Shown: one piece after another, positions 54,406 to 64,000 of the stretch
Layout: each line of letters begins with the position of its first letter
How positions within the stretch are numbered: position 1 is the first letter of the stretch
Assembly (NCBI RefSeq): GCF_963924675.1
Contig: NC_089220.1
Coordinates: forward strand, 162,043,270 to 162,107,269
DNA length: 64,000 bases
DNA from: Phocoena phocoena
Taxonomy: Eukaryota; Chordata; Mammalia; Artiodactyla; Phocoenidae
Reading direction: 5' to 3'
Made by a program: the position numbers and the translations under genes
The notes under the pieces: generated by a model
The model's database searches: none
What the model was told of the DNA's origin: nothing
Seen by the model: only the letters and a program-made list of their open reading frames with translations

Positions 54406-55475
54406 GTGGGTTGCATTCACTTTTAAAGGGAAGTGATAGAAAGAATTTGAATAGCTAGGTGAAAGTGAATAGTAGATTCCAAACAGAAAAACTAGACTGT
54501 GACAAGGCATTAAAATGTGTGAGGAGGAAAGTACTTTTGATTTATTAAAGAAACTGAAGTAATAAAGGTAGCTTGAGCATAAGGGCAGGAGAAGCACAGA
54601 GATGCTTGGGAATTAGCTTAATGTTAAAGATTTTGGGCATTATACTAAATAATAGGGAAACAATGTAAGGAGTTTTAAGCAGTTGCAAGATCAAGTTTGG
54701 ATTTTTAAGGCCTTTAAATTTTTATACTCTGTTGGTAGTTTGTAGCATGAATTGAAGGGGAGAGTATGGAAGTAATGGTTTCAGCTGGAAGAATTTAAGA
54801 GTAAATATGAGAGATTATCATAGACTGAACTGACATGTAGAGATATGTCATAATAAAAATTTATGGGGTAGAATAAAGAAACACTTGATTGAATTTTGGA
54901 AGAAAGGGAAAAGGGGTATTTTAAGTAATACTTATCAGTTTTTATCTGGAGTCACAGAATATAGAGTGAGAGGGGGAAATAGGGTTGAGGGAGAAGATCA
55001 TTATTTTCCTTAGTTTGGACAGTTCTGGCACTAACAAGAGGGGAGTGAGTTGGAGAAATAATTATTGGATTCTTTTTATTGACATAATAAAGTTATTGAA
55101 GCTTTGATATTGGATGAAGTTTACCACGGAGGGAGAGCAGACTAAGCCAATATTTTTAACTAAAACTCTGGAAATGGTGGCACCACTTGAAGTTTTCCAT
55201 TCCAGATGAAGTATGATATTTAATTGCTTCTCCTTCAAGAGGCAATTAAATACAAATATAATTAAGAAAAATAAAAGGTCAAGTAGAACTTAAAGAGAAA
55301 CACACAATTAGGGAACTATGCCAGAAGAGAAACCTAGTGAAAATAAATTAGGAGTGATGGGCTGATAAGTAGGCTTGTATTGGGGTACCAACTAAGTAGT
55401 CTAACTCTGTAATAAGATCAAGAATTGGGGGGAAAATAAGAAATGAGAAAAAATTTAGTTTTGGAAAAAGGAAGG
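54406..55475. other. Intron, possible L2 pieces
   Basis: Purine-rich intron. attatactaaataatagggaa and aagcagttgcaagatcaagt (54640-54700) have an L2 texture. No exon recognised. Confidence 0.4.
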
Positions 55476-55479
55476 TCAC

Positions 55480-55970
55480 TAATGCTTTTAACAAGTGCGT
55501 TTTGAGTGCCTACTATATTCCAGGCATATGAATCCCACAGTAAGTAAAAATGACAGACATCCCTCTCCTCTTGGAGCTTGCTTCCTAGTAAGGTAGACAC
55601 TGACATTATGATAAATGAGTAAAGTGCATAGTATTTTGGAAGGGGATATATGTTATTAAAAAAAAATAAAGCAATGTGAAGGCAATAAAGTAATGATAGA
55701 GGGAGGGACCTGGCAATTTTAAATAGGGTTTCCGCAGTAGCTCTCAAGGACAAGGTGTTTTAAAGCAGACTTAAGAAGGTAAGGGAAATAAGCCTGGAGA
55801 ATATCTCGGGGAAAAGTTTTTCAGGCAGAAAGAAATAACTAAGGGATTAAGATAGGAGGGAACCTGGTGAGTCTGAGCAATAGCAAATGATCTATGTGGC
55901 TGGAGGAGAGTGATTATAAGAAAAAAGTAATAGGACATGAGGTCGGAGAGATAAGCAAACCATCTAGAGC
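55480..55970 (+). mobile_element. L2-like remnant
   Basis: gagtgcctactatattccag, tctcctcttggagcttgctt, ggtagacactgacattatga, then aagcagacttaagaaggtaa and ggcagaaagaaataactaag: the order of an L2 body. Confidence 0.55.
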
Positions 55971-55972
55971 TG

Positions 55973-56115
55973 TGGTTCTCAACCTTGGCGACATTTGAGA
56001 AGTACCTGGAGAGCTTCTAAAGCTGTAATTGCCATGGCCAGTTACATTGCAAGCACTGTAGGTGGAACCCAGGCATTAATAATTTTAAAACTCCCCATGT
56101 GATTTTTAACATACA
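55973..56115 (+). mobile_element. MER5A-like hAT remnant
   Basis: tgtggttctcaaccttggcg, agtacctggagagcttctaa, tggaacccaggcattaataa and ctccccatgtgatttttaac follow the MER5A consensus order. Confidence 0.7.
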
Positions 56116-56124
56116 ACTAAGTTT

Positions 56125-57975
56125 GAGTGCCATTCAGCTAAGACCTTACAGGTCAGTGTAAGGACACTGGCTTTAAATGAGTGAGAGGGAACCACTGTGG
56201 CACTTTGAAGAGAGGACTTATGGGATCTGACTTAACAGAATCACTATACTTTCTATATTGAGAACAGACAGGAGGGTATTATTGCCCATCAATCAAAGAA
56301 CACCAGTAAAACGCCTAACAAAGTTGTGTTTATTGATACTTGCTGAACAAGGAAAATGGCTTACCACGGAGACCTGTGGGGCATCTCAGCAAGAGTGTTA
56401 GGGGGAACTTGTTATTGGGTTTAGGCTTGTGTTGTGTAATTTGTGGGAGGGTTCAAGGGAGCAGGAATTCCCTCTGGATTGGGTATTTTCAAGAAACAGG
56501 ATAATTCTGTGATTGTGTATCTAAATAAATTTTATTTGGGAGGTGAGAGAAATAGAACAAACATGGTAATTGGTGAGGATGCAGCAGTCACTCGTGTCAG
56601 CCAGGTGAGTGGGATATTTGAGCAATGTTTGAATTTCCACAGTACTCTTCCTGTACTCAGACATGTTACAGAGTGGTCCTCTTTTTATCTTCTTTTTTCT
56701 CAATCTACAGAACGTCTTTGGTTCGTGGTATGTGAAAATCTTTTTGTTCAGCAGAAGAGCAATGTAGCCCTCCTGTCATTTCCAGATTCTAGCAACACCA
56801 AGGTCTAACTGAAAGTGCCAGGCAAACCGCCATCTGATGGCCATCAGGAGCAAGGTTGGAAGCAGGGAGACCAGTTAGAATATTCTAAAAACTGAGGGAG
56901 GAAATCATGGTAAATTGAATCAGGGTGAAGCAGTGGAGGCAGTAGGCAGATTCTGGATGTATTTTGAAAGTAGGTAGAAGTAAAAGGATTTGTTAATTGT
57001 ATATGGGGGAAGGAAGGAAGAGTGGAGTTAAAGAGGACTCCAAGGTCTTTGCCTGTAGAACCTGGAAGAGTGGTGTTGCCATTTCTGACCCAGGAAATCT
57101 AGAACATGTTTGAGATGCCAATTAGATACCCAGGTGAAGTTGTCTAATAGAGAGTTAGGTATATGAGTCTGGAGTTCAAAGGAGAGGTTCAGGATAGATT
57201 ACAGCTGGTAAGACATCGACATATAGATGGCATTTAAAGCCTGAGCTAGAAGAGTTTCTTAAACTAGTGAAGATAAAAGAGCTAAAGATCTAGAAGTCAG
57301 AGTAAAAGGACAAACCAGCTGAGAAGATAGAGAAGGAGCAACCGGAGAAGAAGGAGGAAAACCTGGAGTATTTACTGTCTTGGAAGCCAAGTATACAATG
57401 TTTTAAGAAGGTGGAAGACATGGTTAATGGTCAAATATTGCTGATAGAAAATGAGAACTGAGAATTGACTTTGGATATAACAGTATGAGGTAATTGTGGA
57501 CCTTGATAAGATGGGTGAAAAGCCTGATTGGAGGGAGCTCAGTAGAAAATTGGAGGAAAGGATAACTTTTGATAACCTCATTCTAAGACTTTTTAAAGGA
57601 AGATTGAGAAATGAGGTGGTAGCTGTTATATGAAATGGGGTCAAGAGAGCTTAATGACAAGTTTATAAAGGCTTATGGAGAAAATACAGTAGAAGAGGGA
57701 CAATGTGTGATGCAGAAGGAGGAGGTGTGTTTCTGGAGAGATGCTATTGAATAAACAAGAGAAGATGGAATCTAGTGCACAAGTGGAGAATGGCCTTGGC
57801 CAAGAGCCTGGACACTTCATCTAGGGTAACAGAAAGAAGCTGGAATCTATGGAGACAGGTCGTAGAAGATGGGGAGATGTGTAGGAAACTGTAGGAATAA
57901 TGATGAATAGATACCACTGAGTAGTAGCAAAACTCTGATAATGAAAAAGAAAATATTTTTGTTGTCACTGGGTTC
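56125..57975 (+). mobile_element. L2 remnant interrupted by an unassigned insert
   Basis: L2-like at 56125-56270 (gtaaggacactggctttaaa, agaggacttatgggatctga) resumes at 56840 (aggttggaagcagggagacc) and runs through ggactccaaggtctttgcct and gagatgccaattagataccc. The block between, about 56275-56820, is not L2; its 121-codon frame (56443-56808) has no recognisable domain. Confidence 0.5.
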
Positions 57976-59380
57976 ATAAGTCCTAATTTAGATCTTCTAT
58001 CTGTAGAGTCCTTAAGGAAAGAGGAGTCAATCGGCTATTGTAAATATTTCAAAAAGACAGGGGAAAACTGTACAGTTACCTGTATTAATTTTTTAAAGAA
58101 TTCTCAAGAACCTAAATTTAATTTCTTTGAGTTATATTTAGAAATAAATATGTGTTAAGTCAGGCTCATCAGAATCTCTAAGGGACACCCATAATTATGT
58201 TTGAATTGTGAAATTTCATTAATGAATCAATGAACTTAATAATCATTACTGTGCTTATATTTATAAGAAGAGTGTTAGTGCTCTGGTAACATGTAATGGA
58301 TTGTTATCAGACTTACAAGATGGACTAGGTAAGGCAGAAGTAGGATAATCAAGATTTTGTTAGAGAAATGAAGAATCAAGTTGGAAAACGTTAAATGGAA
58401 ATAATGCTACGACCTGCCAGACTGCAAACCAGTAGGGGAGAGGGGCATGACTTATAGTTCCTTTTATTCCCAGGCCCTATTTTCAGGCCTGGAATGTAGT
58501 TGATATTCAGTCAGTAATTATTATGATAGTGTCTGGATTTATGTTCTCAAATTTCTGGGTAACCACCAAGCATGGAAGATGGTGTGGCTAGAAAGAAAAT
58601 AAGAAACTATAAGTGACTGTGACGTGGACCATTAACATACGGTTGTTTTATTTGCTTTATTGTTCACCTGACATTGTTTTAATCCTTACTAGATTCCCTG
58701 CCTTGGACTAGATTGGATTTAGCATGAAGTAATGGGGAGTCTACTTCATCAAGGAGATATATAAGAGAAAGATAATTGAAATTAAAATTACTGTACAAAG
58801 TGATAGTGTAAGAATCTGGTGTGAATGTTGTCCTGTGAAACACAGAGGACTTACTAGTTGGGAGTTTAGAAGAGTATGGTTGGGAACTGAGTAAAGAAGA
58901 AAATGTGAAGCAGGAAATGATTACGGTAGCAAACAGAAGGCCTAGGAGAGCCACAGAATGGCCAGATTCTCAGTGATTTTAAAAGGGTTGCTATGACTTT
59001 AGTACTCGACAAGATTATTGAGTAGAGGTCAAGGGATTAGGAACTCTCTTCTAGACTCATTCTACCTCTCCCTGAGTGATTCTACCTATGTCTACATTTC
59101 TTCCTGCCTCAATTCACTACTTCCCTAAGCAATTACATGAGCTTGGCTTCTAAGATTTCTTACAAATCATCCCTTCCTCCTCAGCACCAACACGCCATCC
59201 ACTAGTGTGATTTTCTCCAAATACTCAGTCTTTTTAACTTGAGGATTTAGTAAAGAGATGGCCTCTCTTATTGCCCATATTTGAAAACTAATAATCATAT
59301 CTACCATTTTTGGACTTACATATTGTGAGAGTACACTGGATGCTGTCATATATCATTGTATTTTATCTGAGGTTGGTGCT
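57976..59380. other. Intron, nothing recognised
   Basis: AT-rich; no exon or clear element. Confidence 0.4.
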
Positions 59381-59470
59381 GTTGTCACTTTACATATGAG
59401 GAAATTGAAGTTCAGAGAGATTAACAACTAAAATCACAAATCTAGTAAATAGGAAGGATAAAATTCCACC
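59381..59470 (-). mobile_element. MIR-like fragment
   Basis: Short reversed MIR core: tttacatatgaggaaattga, gttcagagagattaacaact. Confidence 0.5.
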
Positions 59471-59955
59471 TTGGCTTACCTGCTTCTAAAGCTCATGCTA
59501 TATCTATCCATGACAATACATACACAGAGCAGGTTTCTGGAACACCATTTTAGAAGTGAAAACATCTTTTGTGCTCGAAAGACCACTTTGAGTTCCATTA
59601 TAAAGAGAATATTCTCTGTGTTTAGTTTTCAGTTTAAAAGAAAAGGTAAACTTCAAATTTTTCTCATCACCTGTTTTCAGTTAATCATATGCATACATTT
59701 TAGAAGCCGCTATTCATACTGCTGGTATCTGAGCCATTAATATTCTTCAAGAAAACCATTTTAGTAAGAGAAGAAAGTTTTGAGATGACATTATTTAAAA
59801 ATTTTTAATTTTATTACCATCTTTAGATTATTGTGTCTATGGGTATTTTTAATGTGCATGTTTTCTTTTGAATTTTAGTTTACTACTGAAATTTTTAGTC
59901 AATTATGAAAAACATTCTCTTATTCTTTTTTTACACAGTTTTTATTTACTTATTT
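59471..59955. other. Intron, nothing recognised
   Basis: AT-rich sequence with no MAM or LDLa signature. Confidence 0.4.
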
Positions 59956-59959
59956 AAAA

Positions 59960-60545
59960 TAAATTCTTTATGTTTATATAATTTTTAAAGGTTTTAAATT
60001 TTTTATTTTTATGCACTTTTAAAAGGTTACTTTCTATTTATTACAAATATTGGCTATATTCCCCATGTTGTACAATACATCCTTAAGACTATCTTACACC
60101 CAACAGTTAGTACCTCCCACTCCCCCATCCCTATACTGCCCCTCCCCCCTTCCCTCTCCCCACCGGTAGCCACTACTTCATTCTCTATATCTGTGAGCCA
60201 GTTTCTTTTTTGTTGTCTTCACTAGTTTGCTATATTTTTTAGATTCCACAGATAAGTGATATGCTACAGTATTTGTCTTCCTCTGTGTGACTTATTTCAC
60301 TTAGCATAAAGGCCTCAAAGTCCATACATGTTGCTGCAAATGGCAAAATTTTGTTCTTTTTTATGGCTGAGTAATATTCAATTGTGTGTGTGTGTGTGTG
60401 TGTGTGTGTATACACACACACACAAACCACAAACATACTATATATACACCACAACTTCATTTATCTGTTGATGGGCACTTAGGTTGTTTTCATGTCTTGG
60501 CAATGATAAATAATGCTGCTGTGAACATTGAGGTGCATGTATCTT
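59960..60545 (-). mobile_element. L1 3' part, host of the next L1
   Basis: Reversed L1 3' UTR and ORF2 end (tattccccatgttgtacaat, cttatttcacttagcataaa, gctgctgtgaacattgaggt). It breaks off where the younger L1 tail starts at about 60545. Confidence 0.8.
60383..60424. repeat. (GT)n-TA-(CA)n self-complementary repeat
   Basis: About 13 GT units followed by ta and a CA run, so the two halves can pair with each other. Lies inside the L1 3' region. Confidence 0.9.
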
Positions 60546-63500
60546 TTTAAAAAAAATATCTTTATTGGAGTATAATTGCTTTACAGTGTTGTGTTAGTTT
60601 CTGCTATATAACAAAGTGAATGAGCTATATGCGTACGTATATCCTCATATCCCCTCCCTCTTGCGTCTCCCTCCTTATCCCACCCCTCTAAGTGGTCACA
60701 AAGCACCGAGCTGATCTCCCTGTGCCATGCAGCTTCTTCCCACTAGCTAGCTATTTTTTGGTAGTGTATATATGTCAGTGCTACTCTCTTACTTCATCCC
60801 AGTTTACCCTTCCCCCTCCCTGTGTCCTCAAGTCCATTCTCTGTATCTGTGTCTTTATTCTTTTCCTGCCCCTAGGTTCATCAGAACCATTCTTTTCTTT
60901 TAGATTCCATATATATGTGTTAGCATACAGCATTTGCTTTTCAATTTCTGACTTCCTTCACTCTGTATGACAGACTCTAGGTCCATCCATCTCACTACAA
61001 ATAACTCAATTTTGTTTGTTTTTATGGCTGAGTAATACTCCATTGTATATATGTGCCACACTTCTTTATCCATTCATCTGTCAATGGACACTTAGGTTGC
61101 TTCCATGTCCTGGCTATTGTGATTAGTGCTGCAGTGAACATTGTTGTACATGACTCTTTTTGAATTATGGTTTTCTCAGGGTATATGCCCAGTAGTGGGA
61201 TTGCTGGGTCATATGGTAGTTCAATTTTTAGATTTTTAAGGGGCCTTCATACTGTTCTCCATAGTGGCTGTGTCAATTTACATTTCCACCAACAGTGCAA
61301 GAGGGTTCCCTTTTCTCCACACCCTCTCCAGCATTTATTGTTTGTAGATTTTTTCATGATGGTGATTCTGACTGGTGTGAGGTGATACCTCATTGCAGAT
61401 TTGATTTGCATTTCTCTAATAATTAGTGATGTTTAGCATCTTTTCATGTGTTTGTTGACAATCTGTATATCCTCTTTGGAGAAATGTCTATTTAGATCTT
61501 CTGTCCATTTTTGGACTGGGTTGTTTGTATTGAGCTGAATGAGCTGCTTATATATTTTGAAGATTAATCCTTTGTCAGTTGCTTCATTTGCAAATATTTT
61601 CTCCCATTCTCAGGGTTGTCTTTTCATCTTGTTTATGGTTTCCTTTGCTGTGCAAAAGGTTTTAAGTTTCATTAGGTCCCATTTGTTTATTTTTGGTTTT
61701 ATTTCCATTTCTTTAGGAGGTGGCTCAAAAAGGATCTTGCTGTGATTTATGTCATAGAGTGTTCTGTCTATTTTTTCCTCTAATATTTTTATAGTGCCTG
61801 ACCTTAATTTAGGTCTTTAATCCATTTTGAGTTTATTGTTGTGTATGGTGTTAGGAAGCGTTCTAGTTTCATTCTTTGACATGTAGCTGTCCAGTTCTCT
61901 CAGCACCACTTATTGAAGAGGCTGTCTTTTCTCCATTGTATATTCTTGCCTCCTTTATCAAAGATAAGGTGACCATAGGTGAGTGGGTTTCTCTCTGAGC
62001 TTTCTATCCTGTTCCATTGATCTATCTTTCTGTTTTTGTACCAGTACCATACTGTGTTGATTACTGTAGCTTTATAGTATAGTCTGAAGTCCAGGAGACT
62101 GATTCCTCCAGCTCCGTTTCTCTTTCTCAAGATTCTTTTGGCTATTCGGGGTCTTTTGTGTTTCCATACAAATTGTGCAGTCTTTTGTTCTAGTTCTGTG
62201 AAAAATGCCATTGTTAGTTTGATAGGGATTGCATTGATTCTGTAGATTACTTTGGATAGTATAGTCATTTTCACAATGTTGATTCTTCCAATCCAAGAAC
62301 ATGGAATATCTCTCATCTGTTTGTATATCTTTAACTTCTTTCATCAGTGTCTTGTAGTTTTCTGCATACTGGCCTTTTGTCTCCTTAGGTAGGTTTATTC
62401 CTAGGTATTTTATTCTTTTTGTTGCAGTAGTAAATGGGAGCATTTATTAATTTCTCTTTCAGATTTTTCATCATTAGTGTATAGAAATGCAAGAGATTTC
62501 TGTGGATTAATTTTGTATCCTGCTACTCTACCAGATTCATTGATTAGCTCTAGTAGTTTTCTGGTAGCATCCTTAGGATTCTCTACGTATAGTAGCATGT
62601 CATCTGCAAACAATGACAGTTTTCCTTCTCTTCTGACTTGGATTCCTTTTATTTCTTTTTCTTCTCTGATCGCTGTGACTAAAACTTCCAAAACTATGTT
62701 GAATAATAGTGGTGAGGGTGGGCAACCTTGTCTTATTCCTGATCTTAGAGGAAATGGTTTCAGTTTTTCACTGTTGAGAATGATGTTAGCTGTGGGTTCG
62801 TCATATATAGCCTTTATTATGTTGAGGTAGGTTCCCTCTGTGCCTACTTTCTGGAGAGTTTTTATCATAAATCGGTGTTGAATTTTGTCAAAAGCTTTTT
62901 CTGCATGTATTGAGATGATCATATGGCTTTTATCCTTCAATTTGTTAATTTGGTGTATCACATTGATTGATTTGAGTATATTGAAGAATCCTTGCATTCC
63001 TGGGATAAACCCCACTTGATCATGGTGTATGATCCTTTTAATGTGCTCTTGGATTCTGTTTACTAATATTTTGTTGAGGATTTTGCATCTATGTTCATCA
63101 GAGATATTAGCCTGTAGTTTTCTTTTTTTGTAACATCTTTGTCTTGTTTTGGTATCAGGGTGATCGTGGCCTTGTAGAATGAGTTTTGGGAGAGTTCCTC
63201 CCTCTGCTATATTTTGGAAGAGTTTGAGAAGGATAGGTGTTAGCTCTTCTCTAAATGTTTGATAGAATTTGCCTGTAAAGGCATCTGGTCCTGGACTTTT
63301 GTTTGTTGGAAGATTTTTAATCATAGTTTCAATTTTACTGCTTGTGATTGGTCTGTTTATATCTTCTGTTTCTTCCTGGTTCAGTCTCGGCAGGTTGTGC
63401 ATTTCTAAGAATTTGTCCATTTCTTCCAGGTTGTCTGTTTTATTGGCATATAGTTGCTTGTAGTAATGTCTCATGATCGTTTGTACTTCTGCAGTGTCAG

Positions 63501-64000
63501 TTGTTACTTTTTTTTATTTCTAATTCTGTTGATTTGAGTCTTCTCCCTTTTTGTCTCTATGAGTCTGGCTAATGGTTTATCAATTTTGTTTATCTTCTCA
63601 AAGAACCAGCTTTTAGTTTTATTGATCTTTGTTATTATTCCCTTCATTTCTTTTTCATTTATTTCTGATCTGATCTTTATGATTTCTTTCCTTCTGCTAA
63701 CTTTACGTTTCTTTGGTTCTTCTTTCTCTAATTGCTTTAAGTGTAAGGTTAGGTTGTTTACTTGAGATTTTTCTTTTTACTTGAGGTAGGATTATATTGC
63801 ATTAAACTTCCCTCTTAGAACTGCTTTGACTGCATCCCATAGGTCTTGGGCCATCGTGTTTTCATTGTCACTTGTTTCTAGGTATTTTTTGATTTCCTCT
63901 TTGATTTCTTCAGTGATCTCTTGGTTATTTGGTAGCATATTGTTTAGCCTCCATGTGTTTTTATTTTTTACCGAGTTTTTCCTGTAATTGATATCTAGTC
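60546..64000 (-). mobile_element. L1, antisense, cut by the window end
   Basis: Reversed tail at about 60546 (tatctttattggagtataat), then the 3' UTR and ORF2. At least 3.4 kb is present and it continues past 64000. Closer to the L1 at 14070 than to the older copy, and inserted into the L1 ending at 60545. Confidence 0.92.
60905..63990 (-). pseudogene. L1 ORF2 partial, frameshifted
   Basis: The longest frame, 63474-62410 (354 codons), spans the reverse transcriptase: [60 protein letters not shown] and the active site [11 protein letters not shown], then [21 protein letters not shown] frameshift near 62430 moves the reading to 62443-62072, then 62316-61900 ([12 protein letters not shown] and [20 protein letters not shown]). 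Better preserved than the other ORF2 copies, but not intact. Confidence 0.9.

Noticed and set aside
56443..56808. 121-codon frame as a small gene or MALRD1 exon
   Set aside because: No MAM/LDLa cysteine pattern, no consensus splice context, and it lies inside repeat-like sequence.
62410..63474. 354-codon open frame as a host gene
   Set aside because: L1 ORF2 reverse transcriptase, frameshifted downstream and embedded in an L1.

Overview
This is mammalian nuclear DNA: AT-rich, with GT-AG introns and dense with retrotransposons. The most diagnostic repeats are tRNA-derived SINEs of the CHR type (cetacean/hippo/ruminant family), at least eight copies, several with perfect target-site duplications. 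With L1 tails typical of Cetartiodactyla and no obvious BovB, they point to a whale or dolphin. Species cannot be read from the window.

The only host gene I can support is part of MALRD1 (MAM and LDL-receptor class A domain containing 1, also called DIET1) on the + strand. Six exons are visible: an LDLa exon (about 1944-2102), four exons that together encode one complete MAM domain (10646-10795, 22945-23042, 30687-30860, 37404-37524), and a degenerate LDLa exon (39623-39721). Splice sites are GT-AG and phases match from exon to exon (1-1, 1-1, 1-0, 0-0, 0-1, 1-1) with no stop or frameshift, so this part of the gene looks functional. I found no further exon in the remaining 24 kb.

By region: 0-11 kb holds the first exons and an intronic, frame-broken retrocopy of the oocyte gene ZAR1 (about 4925-6150), which forms a GC-rich island. 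From 11.9 to 22 kb is an L1-dominated block with one nearly full-length antisense L1 (14070-19956). From 22 to 39.7 kb are four exons among SINEs, MIRs, LTR-like pieces and microsatellites. From 39.8 to 47.4 kb is a second, older, nearly full-length antisense L1, split by an LTR. From 52.5 to 54.4 kb an old L1 carries three nested insertions whose target-site duplications can all be read. From 60 to 64 kb are nested L1 copies, the younger running off the window end.

Nothing suggests a CRISPR, phage, operon or other unusual multi-gene system. The points most worth a second look are the ZAR1 retrocopy with its GC island, the cysteine-poor LDLa exon, a perfect 15-bp hairpin at 7936-7967, and the nested insertion stacks.
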